Below are positions 1 through 5,600 of a stretch of DNA of 6,684 nucleotides, in pieces; the stretch's first letter is position 1; each line of letters begins with the position of its first letter. A model generated the notes under the pieces. That model worked only from the letters and a program-made list of their open reading frames with translations. It made no database searches and was not told the DNA's origin. The translations under genes and the position numbers were made by a program. The stretch spans positions 1 through 6,684 of the forward strand of contig CAKOFP010000080.1 of NCBI GenBank assembly GCA_933226995.1, written 5' to 3'. Origin of the DNA: Candidatus Nitrosopolaris rasttigaisensis. GTDB taxonomy: Archaea > Thermoproteota > Nitrososphaeria > Nitrososphaerales > Nitrososphaeraceae.

Positions 1-359
1 ATCCACTCGCCTGCGCAGCAGGGTACGCTACCATAGAGGCGTTGACAGAAGATAAATTGGTTGAAAATGCTGACAAGACTGGGAGATATTTCAAAGAAAG
101 CCTGCTTATGCTAAAGGAGAAACACCGAATCATTAGAGAAGTAAGAGGTCTTGGTATGATGCTTGCGGTAGAGTTGCGGTTTGAAGTTAAGGATGTTTTG
201 CTTGACGCACTGCAAAAGGGTTTATTGATGTTGTACTCTGGAAGGAATATTATCAGGCTTCTTCCGCCACTTGTAATGGATGAAAAAATAGTCTCGAGCG
301 CAGTCCAAATAATTGATCTAGTTCTTACAGAAGAGGAGAAGAGACGGCATGTCCACTGA
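1..359 (+). CDS. lysJ: LysW-aminoadipate semialdehyde/ornithine aminotransferase LysJ, C-terminal part
   Basis: This is the last ~118 residues of a class-III PLP-dependent aminotransferase. The frame is open from position 3 at the window edge, so the 5' end and the PLP-binding lysine lie outside. Visible landmarks are PLACAAGYATIEAL, which matches the 'GGNPLACAAA' segment that follows the PLP lysine in the acetylornithine aminotransferase family, then REVRGLGMMLAVEL (the 'RGxGLMxGxE' segment), then NIIRLLPPL, whose arginine contacts the substrate carboxylate in this family. It ends at a TGA inside the next gene (11-base overlap). In this family LysJ transaminates LysW-bound aminoadipate semialdehyde to LysW-lysine. 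In archaea such as Sulfolobus the same enzyme can also serve the arginine branch. The assignment to LysJ rather than a stand-alone ArgD rests on the neighbouring lysS, lysW, lysX and lysK; the fragment alone cannot decide substrate. Confidence 0.8.
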   Translation, partial: PLACAAGYATIEALTEDKLVENADKTGRYFKESLLMLKEKHRIIREVRGLGMMLAVELRFEVKDVLLDALQKGLLMLYSGRNIIRLLPPLVMDEKIVSSAVQIIDLVLTEEEKRRHVH

Positions 360-774
360 CCTTGACTCTTTGGATGAAAAGATAGTAAGGATATTGCAAG
401 CAGATTCGCGACGGCCGTTCGTGGAAATCGCTGGCGAGATAGGGTTATCCGAATCTGCAGTCAGAAGGCGCGTAAAAAATATGGTAAATAATGGAGTTAT
501 TACGCAATTTACAATCGAGTTGGGTGCAAGCGGAAAGACGAGCGCGATAACGCTGGTATCAGTTAGTTCCACATCTGATACCTCCTCAGTTTCTTCAGAG
601 TTAAAGAAACTCAGCGGAGTACAGGTCATTTACGAAATCACAGGACAATATGACATTGCGGCGATTCTTGCCGCCCCTACTATCGGCGAGATTAACAATT
701 GCATAGACGATGTTAGAAAGACTGTGGGGGTCTCTGATACAAATACGGTGATTGTGCTCAAAACGCTGCGGTAG
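349..774 (+). CDS. Lrp/AsnC-family transcriptional regulator (LysM-like)
   Basis: This 141-residue protein has the standard Lrp/AsnC length and layout. Residues ~8-51 form an N-terminal winged helix-turn-helix, starting LDEKIVRILQADSRRPF, with the recognition helix in SESAVRRRVKNMVNNGVI. Residues ~64-140 form the RAM effector-binding/oligomerisation domain, with the family signatures ITGQYDI (the glycine-x-tyrosine-aspartate that lines the ligand pocket) and the C-terminal VLKTLR. The ATG at 349 is preceded by GAGGAG at 333-338 with a 10-base spacer and lies inside the end of lysJ, so the two genes are probably co-transcribed and translationally coupled. In Sulfolobus the Lrp protein LysM sits in the lysine gene cluster and regulates it. 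By position this is the equivalent candidate, with lysine or a related amino acid as likely effector. Family assignment is firm; the LysM role is inferred from context. Confidence 0.9.
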   Translation: MSTDLDSLDEKIVRILQADSRRPFVEIAGEIGLSESAVRRRVKNMVNNGVITQFTIELGASGKTSAITLVSVSSTSDTSSVSSELKKLSGVQVIYEITGQYDIAAILAAPTIGEINNCIDDVRKTVGVSDTNTVIVLKTLR

Positions 775-792
775 TCTTGCATCTTCTCGTCG

Positions 793-806
793 ATTTTAGA
801 ATTTTT
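793..806 (+). terminator. T-rich stretch after the lrp gene
   Basis: A short T-rich stretch (TTTTAG then a run of five T) lies about 20 bases after the stop of the Lrp gene and ~85 bases before the lysS promoter. Archaeal RNA polymerase can terminate at non-template T runs without a hairpin. No convincing stem precedes it, and the runs are short, so this is only a candidate. Confidence 0.22.
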
Positions 807-884
807 CCCTCTGGTATTCAGACTGAGGTGCACCTAAACGTCGAACGGCGCTATAAAAATTGTCGAAACCTTCTATTATAGTTG

Positions 885-930
885 CGATAACATTTATATC
901 ATCTGCGAAATAAGCGGAATCTAGTTATCG
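885..930. repeat. Perfect 7-bp inverted repeat bracketing the lysS TATA box (candidate operator)
   Basis: CGATAAC at 885-891 and GTTATCG at 924-930 are exact reverse complements. The left arm lies on the BRE side of the TATA box and the right arm at the predicted transcription start, directly before the lysS ATG. Centre-to-centre spacing is 39 bases, close to four helical turns, so both arms would face the same side of the DNA. This could be a pair of half-sites for the Lrp protein encoded just upstream. Binding is inference; a 7-base match by chance in an AT-rich spacer is possible. Confidence 0.4.
886..899 (+). promoter_or_regulatory. lysS promoter: TATA box with upstream BRE-like bases
   Basis: TTTATAT at 893-899 is a close match to the archaeal TATA box, preceded by the purine-rich GATAAC at 886-891 in the BRE position. 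With the usual ~26-27 bases from TATA centre to transcription start, the transcript would begin near 923, only ~8 bases before the lysS ATG. There is no Shine-Dalgarno sequence before that ATG, which fits a leaderless or near-leaderless message. Confidence 0.55.
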
Positions 931-2133
931 ATGTCCCTAAATTCGGAGGATCCTAACTACTATGCACATATCTATAATGAGTCCGATAGTGCAAACAAGA
1001 AAATAAGAATTCTAGATTCTACCCTGAGGGAAGGAGAGCAGCATCCTGGAGTATCATTCAGCGTTAAACAGAGAATACAGATTGCGTGGATGCTCGATTC
1101 TTTTGGTGTTGATCAAATAGAGATTAGCCCGATTGTTTCGCCCGATCACGCAGAAGCCACGAAAACTATAATAAGACAGGGACTAAGAGCAGACATTCTG
1201 GCTCATGTGCGGGCTATCAAATCTGACGTCGATGTAGCTATCAGCTGTGGTGCGACGTGGGTTGCAACTTACATGGGTATTTCTGATATCCATCTCTCTG
1301 CAAAATTAAAGATTACACGAGAAGAGGCCAAAATTAGAGCGCTGGAAGTTGTTGACTATATCAAGTCTCATGGTTTGAAAGCTAGATTCACAATGGAAGA
1401 TGCGAGCAGAACTGATCCAGTTTTCTTAGTAGATATGTGTCGAGAAATTAATCGGCTAGGTATAGAACGAATTAGTATTCCCGATACTGTTGGCATCATG
1501 AGACCAACCGGAATGCACAACCTTGTAAGGATGGTTCGCGAAAGTATTGATACCTCAAAAAGCTCCTTAGATGTTCATTGTCATAACGACGTAGGATTGG
1601 CCCTAGCTAATGCGTTGGCAGGATGTGATGCAGGCGCGGATCAGATTCACACCACAATAGACGGATTGGGAGAGCGAACAGGTATTCCTACATTGGCTGA
1701 AACTGCCGTCGCGCTGATGTTGATTTACAAATCAAGCAACGACCTACGATTACACATGCTAAAAGATCTTTCAAGGACAATTTCTCAGTATACAGGTGTA
1801 GAAGTTCCCGCATCGAAGCCAGTTGTAGGTGACAGCGCGTACAAACACAAAGCAGGTACCCATCTTGCAGCAATTTTGAGGAATCCATCAGCGTATGAAA
1901 TTCTGGAGCCCAAAACTGTAGGTAATAGACGCAAGATTGTATTTGGTGAGCTCGCCGGTAAGAATGGTGCAGCGTACTTGTTATCGATGCTAGGACTAGA
2001 AACCAGCGGTCACGAAGCTGAGACTCTAGCTCGTGGATTAAAGCAACTCCGCATGGGAGACATCTTGGAATTGTATCTCGATGAGAAACTTGAGAGAAAG
2101 ATACTTAATGATGCTGCTCCTGAGATAAATTAA
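931..2133 (+). CDS. lysS: Homocitrate synthase LysS
   Basis: A 400-residue DRE-TIM metallolyase. It condenses 2-oxoglutarate with acetyl-CoA to homocitrate, the first committed step of lysine synthesis via alpha-aminoadipate. The barrel begins with RILDSTLREGEQHPG: R33 is the conserved catalytic arginine and E34 a metal ligand. The other metal ligands are H216 and H218 in DVHCHNDVGLA. DGLGERTG at 244-251 is typical of the homocitrate/isopropylmalate synthase group. YKHKAGTH at 304-311 supplies the conserved histidine of the C-terminal subdomain (probably H306). There is no LeuA-type regulatory domain, and the length fits archaeal LysS. A relative such as 2-isopropylmalate synthase is the main alternative, but the lysW and lysX neighbours decide it. 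The ATG at 931 is the only in-frame start near the promoter; GGAGG at 945-949 lies inside the gene and does not serve it. lysW follows after 27 bases. Confidence 0.92.
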   Translation: MSLNSEDPNYYAHIYNESDSANKKIRILDSTLREGEQHPGVSFSVKQRIQIAWMLDSFGVDQIEISPIVSPDHAEATKTIIRQGLRADILAHVRAIKSDVDVAISCGATWVATYMGISDIHLSAKLKITREEAKIRALEVVDYIKSHGLKARFTMEDASRTDPVFLVDMCREINRLGIERISIPDTVGIMRPTGMHNLVRMVRESIDTSKSSLDVHCHNDVGLALANALAGCDAGADQIHTTIDGLGERTGIPTLAETAVALMLIYKSSNDLRLHMLKDLSRTISQYTGVEVPASKPVVGDSAYKHKAGTHLAAILRNPSAYEILEPKTVGNRRKIVFGELAGKNGAAYLLSMLGLETSGHEAETLARGLKQLRMGDILELYLDEKLERKILNDAAPEIN

Positions 2134-2144
2134 GTAAAGGCTTA

Positions 2145-2150
2145 GGAGGT
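2145..2150 (+). promoter_or_regulatory. Shine-Dalgarno site of lysW
   Basis: GGAGGT ends 10 bases before the ATG at 2161. It fixes the lysW start and excludes the GTG at 2156, which is out of frame. It contrasts with lysS, which lacks such a site, and suggests that lysW is an internal gene of the operon with strong independent initiation. That would suit a carrier protein needed in quantity. Confidence 0.75.
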
Positions 2151-2160
2151 AAGTAGTGCC

Positions 2161-2328
2161 ATGCTTAAGTGTCCAGAATGTGATGCAGAAATCAAAATAC
2201 CCTCTGACTCTATAGAAGGTGAAATCGTAACCTGCCCTGACTGCGGTGCAAGCTACGAATTAGTAAAAGATGGAGACAAATTCGATATAAAACCAGCCCA
2301 AGTTGTCGGCGAGGACTGGGGCGAGTGA
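2161..2328 (+). CDS. lysW: Amino-group carrier protein LysW
   Basis: A 55-residue acidic protein. Two CxxC pairs, C4/C7 (CPEC) and C25/C28 (CPDC), form the small zinc-ribbon seen in LysW. The C-terminus is EDWGE (residues 51-55), the LysW signature. The last glutamate (E55) is the attachment point: LysX joins its side-chain carboxylate to the amino group of alpha-aminoadipate. The carrier then presents the intermediate to LysZ, LysY, LysJ and finally LysK, protecting the amino group and preventing cyclisation. The stop codon overlaps the GTG start of lysX (GTGA, 2325-2328), so carrier and ligase are translationally coupled. In some archaea the same LysW also carries glutamate for arginine synthesis; nothing here shows whether that occurs. 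Confidence 0.96.
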   Translation: MLKCPECDAEIKIPSDSIEGEIVTCPDCGASYELVKDGDKFDIKPAQVVGEDWGE

Positions 2329-3197
2329 CATCAGAGACAAAACCAATCTCTTCTCTTACCATTCTTTACGACAATATGAGATGGGAAGAAAAGGCCTTAT
2401 ACGAGTCGGCAAAAAAACGGGGAATCCAAGTCGACAATGTTAATTGTAAATCTCTATTTATCGATCTCAATGAGAAGAATTCTAGCTATAAGGATAGAAT
2501 CATTGTTCAACGTTGCGTGAGCTATTTTAAGAGTCTTCATTCAACTGCTGCACTGGAAGGTCTAGGAGCATGTGTGGTAAATCCATTACAGGCAGCCGCG
2601 ACTTGTGGTAATAAATTATTTGCCCATATGAGGCTCATTAATGCAGGTGTAAAAACGCCTAAAGCTATCTCCGCTTTTTCTGAAGAATCTGCCATCGCCG
2701 CGCTCGACAATTTTGGATATCCTGCGGTTATCAAGCCTACTGTCGGGAGTTGGGGTCGACTAGTAGCACTCTTGCGTGACAAAGATGCTGCCAAGGCAGT
2801 AATAGAAGATAGGATGCATATGTTTCCGCTTTATCATATTTATTATGTAGAGGAATTCGTAAAGCGCCCCCCAAGAGACATCAGAGCTATTGTGGTAGGC
2901 GATGCTGTCGTAGCCGCAATTTATCGATATTCTAGTGAAGGAGACTGGAAGACCAACATGGCACTTGGCGGCCGAGCAGAACAATGTCCAGTGTCAACTC
3001 AGTTAGAGGATATATGCATGAAAGCTGCACGGGCGATGGATGGGAAGATCGTCGGCGTTGATTTAATGGAAAGCGATGAAGAAGGGTTGATGGTTCACGA
3101 AGTGAACAACACAACAGAGTTTAAGAATACGGTTAAAACAACTGGTGTTGACATACCGGGATTAATGATCGACTACTTGTCCAATCTTGGAAAATAA
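2325..3197 (+). CDS. lysX: Alpha-aminoadipate--LysW ligase LysX
   Basis: A 290-residue ATP-grasp ligase of the RimK/LysX group. It forms an isopeptide-type bond between the C-terminal glutamate of LysW and alpha-aminoadipate, using ATP. Visible features: K137 and the glycine-rich loop SWGR (142-145) that hold ATP; VEEFV (175-179) at the adenine hinge; R187 in DIRAIVVG; the GGRAEQCP loop; and the Mg2+ ligands D246, E259 and N261. The segment EVNNTTEFKN contains N262-T263, agreeing with the N-[TA] motif described for LysX specificity, whereas glutamate-specific ArgX has GF. KTTGVDIPG near the C-terminus is also LysX-like. The start is the GTG at 2325, overlapping the lysW stop by four bases. 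Length is normal for the family. Confidence 0.93.
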   Translation: MTSETKPISSLTILYDNMRWEEKALYESAKKRGIQVDNVNCKSLFIDLNEKNSSYKDRIIVQRCVSYFKSLHSTAALEGLGACVVNPLQAAATCGNKLFAHMRLINAGVKTPKAISAFSEESAIAALDNFGYPAVIKPTVGSWGRLVALLRDKDAAKAVIEDRMHMFPLYHIYYVEEFVKRPPRDIRAIVVGDAVVAAIYRYSSEGDWKTNMALGGRAEQCPVSTQLEDICMKAARAMDGKIVGVDLMESDEEGLMVHEVNNTTEFKNTVKTTGVDIPGLMIDYLSNLGK

Positions 3198-3203
3198 AGT
3201 AAT

Positions 3204-4298
3204 TTGGTTTCCCCTAACTATGCTGTCGAGTTATTGCTACGTACTCTACAGTTATACACACCTTCGCGATCAGAAGCTTCGTTGGCGAACATGCTCAATG
3301 AGACCTGCGTTAGCGAGCTGGGATTCGAGCAGGCCCATATTGACAGTGTGGGGAACCTTATCGCCACAAAAGGAGCAGGTGATCCCAAAATAATGCTCTG
3401 CGGCCACATGGACACTGTCCCAGGAGAAATCCCGGTGATGGTAAAAGATGGTTACATTTATGGGCGAGGTGCATCCGACGCGAAGGCCGCTCTAATCGCA
3501 ATGTTATTGGCTGCTTCTGAGTTTCGAAAACCAAGAGGCACTATAATTTTCGCTGCGGTCGTTGACGAAGAAGGAAACGCAACAGGTGTCAAACAGCTTG
3601 TAAAGAGCAAACTTCCGTTTGACTACGCAATTTTCGGAGAACCAAGTGGGACAGAAAATATCACTATAGGATATAAAGGGAGACTAGCAATTAGACTTAC
3701 CTGTGACGTAGGCAACAGCACTCACGCAAGCGCTCCTTGGCTAGCAAAAAATTCAATCGAAGAGATATACGATTTTTGGAAGGCGATAAAGTCCGAAATC
3801 TCTGTGGCCGGAAACGACAGCAGGAGTAGGGCAAATTCAATAAGTTGTAGTCTTACAGAAATTACAGGCGGCTCCAGCCACAATGTCACGCCTCAGAAAT
3901 GTAAAATAACGGTGGACATGCGCATTCCTACGACCAGTAGTTGCGACAACGTACTGGAGCAACTAAAAGGAATCATTGACAGAGTTGCCGCTGACAAAGC
4001 AGTCAAAGCGACGTATAGAATAGAAGACAAAACAGAACCGTTCGAAGCAAACCATTCTTCACCGCTTGTCAGAGCTCTGTCCCTTGCTATCCTCGAGGTT
4101 TGTAAAACTCGTGCCATTCTTGTGCGAAAAACAGGCACAGGCGACATGAACGTATTGGGAACTGCATTCAATGTCCCAGTCGTTACGTATGGACCGGGGG
4201 AGCCACATTCCTCGCATACAGCAAATGAGCATGTGAAAATTACAGAATACGTCTCTAGCATCGATGTATTAAGCAGAGCCCTGTTTCACATATCATGA
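3204..4298 (+). CDS. lysK: LysW-lysine hydrolase LysK (M20 metallopeptidase)
   Basis: A 364-residue zinc/cobalt-dependent hydrolase of the M20 family (ArgE/DapE group). It releases lysine from LysW-lysine; archaeal versions may also release ornithine. All M20 landmarks are present: H68 in CGHMDTVPG with D70, bridging D92 in GRGASDAK, general base E122 and ligand E123 in DEEG, E146 in FGEPSG, and H338 in SSHTANE near the C-terminus. The segment between (roughly 165-280) is the dimerisation lid, including NSTHASAPW. The start is unusual: the reading frame is the same as lysX, the lysX TAA ends at 3197, and the first possible start after it is TTG at 3204. The next in-frame candidate is the TTG at codon 11. 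No strong Shine-Dalgarno site precedes it, so translation is probably coupled to lysX. Confidence 0.92.
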   Translation: MVSPNYAVELLLRTLQLYTPSRSEASLANMLNETCVSELGFEQAHIDSVGNLIATKGAGDPKIMLCGHMDTVPGEIPVMVKDGYIYGRGASDAKAALIAMLLAASEFRKPRGTIIFAAVVDEEGNATGVKQLVKSKLPFDYAIFGEPSGTENITIGYKGRLAIRLTCDVGNSTHASAPWLAKNSIEEIYDFWKAIKSEISVAGNDSRSRANSISCSLTEITGGSSHNVTPQKCKITVDMRIPTTSSCDNVLEQLKGIIDRVAADKAVKATYRIEDKTEPFEANHSSPLVRALSLAILEVCKTRAILVRKTGTGDMNVLGTAFNVPVVTYGPGEPHSSHTANEHVKITEYVSSIDVLSRALFHIS

Positions 4299-4335
4299 CT
4301 TCATAACAATGCCAAAACCCAGACCTTAACTGAGG

Positions 4336-4345
4336 ATAAAATATA
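4336..4345 (+). promoter_or_regulatory. TATA-like box before dphB
   Basis: ATAAAATATA lies in the 71-base gap between lysK and dphB. Its centre is ~29 bases before the dphB ATG, so transcription from it would start almost at the ATG and give a leaderless message. The strong ribosome-binding site at 4350-4358 would then not be transcribed from this promoter, so either this box is spurious or two message forms exist. Confidence 0.35.
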
Positions 4346-4349
4346 GAAC

Positions 4350-4358
4350 GGAGGTGAT
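4350..4358 (+). promoter_or_regulatory. Full-length Shine-Dalgarno site of dphB
   Basis: GGAGGTGAT is a perfect nine-base complement to the conserved 3' end of 16S rRNA, 11 bases before the ATG at 4370. It fixes that start over the TTG at 4366. It implies a transcript that begins upstream, perhaps read-through from lysK or a promoter within lysK. Confidence 0.8.
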
Positions 4359-4369
4359 ATTTTCCTTGT

Positions 4370-5440
4370 ATGCTTCGATTTATTGGTTTAGGAATTAACG
4401 GCCACAAGACTATGAGCACTCATGTACTAGAAATTTTGAGGAATTGTAACGCAATATACCTGGATAAATTTACAGGTTTTGTTTCAGACGATGATCTAAA
4501 GGGATTGAGGTCCCTTGCGGAATTACACGATTTTAAGATCGATATACTTCCTGCAGAAAGATGGTTTGTTGAAGATGGACGGGATATTCTCGAGCAGGCA
4601 CGAACAAGTGATTTAGTTCTGTTAACATATGGAGACACGTTCATCGCTACTACCTTGATAGAACTCTATGTGAGGGCTGTCAAAAAATCAATCAAGGTCG
4701 ATGTCATCCACGCTGCATCTGGCATTACATCCTTAATCGGCGAAGCCGGTCTACATCTATACAAGTTTGGAAGGATAGTCACAATTACGTCTGAACCATT
4801 ATCAACTGTTAGTGTTTACAATGCAATTTTCGAAAATCTACTCGGAAGAAACCATACGCTGATATTGACTGAGTATAATAGTGAGCACGGTAAACTGTTC
4901 TTTCTAAATCCAAATTCGGCCTTTGAAACCCTGTTGCAAGCAGAAAAGGACTTCAAGTTCAAGGTTTTCTTCGAGGATACATTTGCAGTTGTAGCGTCTA
5001 GAATCGGAATGCCAGATCAAAAAATTGTATCCGGCACGGTGAGATCACTTAATGGTATACACTTTGGACAAGGACCACATTCAATAATCATCACAGGTGC
5101 TTTGCATTTTACAGAAGTCGAGGCTCTAATGACTCTGACTCACAATTTGAGTGAACCATTGGATAATACTGCAAATATGCAGAATCTTTCAGCAGACATG
5201 ATTGCACGTTATGCTCCCAAAGCTAGACAGGCAATATCCAAGCTGAAACGCATTTCTAGCACAGATAATGGGATATCTGGTAACAAGATCAATATGGAAA
5301 TTCTAGCCAACGCTGAATGTTATATTGACGACGCTGAAAGGTTCCTAAGGCATGGAAAACCTGAATTGGCAGTTCTGAGCATTGGTTATGCAGAAGGTCT
5401 TATTGATGCAATGCGTGTGAAGAAGGGCATCGATCTTTAG
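4370..5440 (+). CDS. dphB: Diphthine synthase DphB with C-terminal DUF357-like domain
   Basis: A 356-residue protein. Residues 1 to ~260 are a tetrapyrrole-methylase-fold SAM methyltransferase of the DphB/DPH5 family, which methylates the modified histidine of elongation factor 2 on the way to diphthamide. Landmarks: MLRFIGLGI at the N-terminus, LTYGDTFIATT (85-95) for the family's 'GDPxxATTH' loop, VIHAASGITSLIGEAGLHLY (112-131), HTLILTEY, VVASRIG and GPHSIIITGALHF. Family members usually end at ~250-290 residues. Here a helical tail follows, ~274-352, with YIDDAERFLRHGKPELAV and IGYAEGLIDAMR, resembling the archaeal DUF357 domain. Two family residues differ: the proline of GDP is T90, and the histidine after ATT is L96. 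From memory, nitrososphaerotal DphB proteins have a similar tail, so the fusion may be lineage-wide. Function is probably retained, but the motif changes leave some doubt. Confidence 0.87.
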   Translation: MLRFIGLGINGHKTMSTHVLEILRNCNAIYLDKFTGFVSDDDLKGLRSLAELHDFKIDILPAERWFVEDGRDILEQARTSDLVLLTYGDTFIATTLIELYVRAVKKSIKVDVIHAASGITSLIGEAGLHLYKFGRIVTITSEPLSTVSVYNAIFENLLGRNHTLILTEYNSEHGKLFFLNPNSAFETLLQAEKDFKFKVFFEDTFAVVASRIGMPDQKIVSGTVRSLNGIHFGQGPHSIIITGALHFTEVEALMTLTHNLSEPLDNTANMQNLSADMIARYAPKARQAISKLKRISSTDNGISGNKINMEILANAECYIDDAERFLRHGKPELAVLSIGYAEGLIDAMRVKKGIDL

Positions 5441-5539
5441 GTGCAGTAATGAGCATTCCCTTAACTTGGAATCGTGCTATTAGAAGTTTACAATTCTGCT
5501 ATTCATTGGCTGTAATGTAATTGAACTAATTCCTTGGAA

Positions 5540-5557
5540 CCTTTTCCTTTCTCCTTC
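5540..5557 (+). terminator. 18-base pyrimidine tract, candidate dphB terminator
   Basis: An uninterrupted run of C and T (CCTTTTCCTTTCTCCTTC) begins 100 bases after the dphB stop and is followed at once by the inverted-repeat element. Pyrimidine/T-rich non-template tracts favour archaeal termination. The Cs weaken the case, and the distance from the gene is long. Confidence 0.3.
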
Positions 5558-5559
5558 GG

Positions 5560-5600
5560 GATAACGTTTATCAGGTTAATGAACCTGTTATCTTGGATAA
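5560..5600. repeat. Nested inverted repeat built from GATAA/TTATC and CAGGTT/AACCTG
   Basis: In order the element reads GATAA (5560-5564), CGT, TTATC (5568-5572), then CAGGTT (5572-5577, sharing its C), AATG, AACCTG (5582-5587), TTATC (5588-5592), TTG, GATAA (5596-5600). CAGGTT/AACCTG is a perfect 6-base stem with a 4-base loop. With GATAA at 5560 paired to TTATC at 5588 the stem extends to 11 pairs with a 7-base bulge. It may act as an RNA hairpin near the end of the dphB message, or as a protein-binding site. No family is recognised. Confidence 0.5.

Noticed and set aside
318..833. Minus-strand ORFs opposite the Lrp gene (318-629 and 630-833).
   Set aside because: They mirror a strongly conserved Lrp/AsnC gene and show no family features of their own.
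945..964. GGAGG at 945-949 followed by an ATG at 962 inside lysS, looking like a ribosome site and start.
   Set aside because: The ATG at 962 is out of frame with lysS and closes after 14 codons. The homocitrate synthase frame has no start there, so the gene begins at 931.
3893..4261. A 122-codon minus-strand ORF opposite lysK, the longest antisense ORF.
   Set aside because: It is wholly antisense to conserved M20 residues, has no ribosome site or domain that I recognise, and its composition follows from the lysK codons.
5449..5520. A 23-codon plus-strand ORF just after dphB (MSIPLTWNRA...).
   Set aside because: Too short, no ribosome site beyond chance purines, and no recognisable feature. 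Not reported as a gene.
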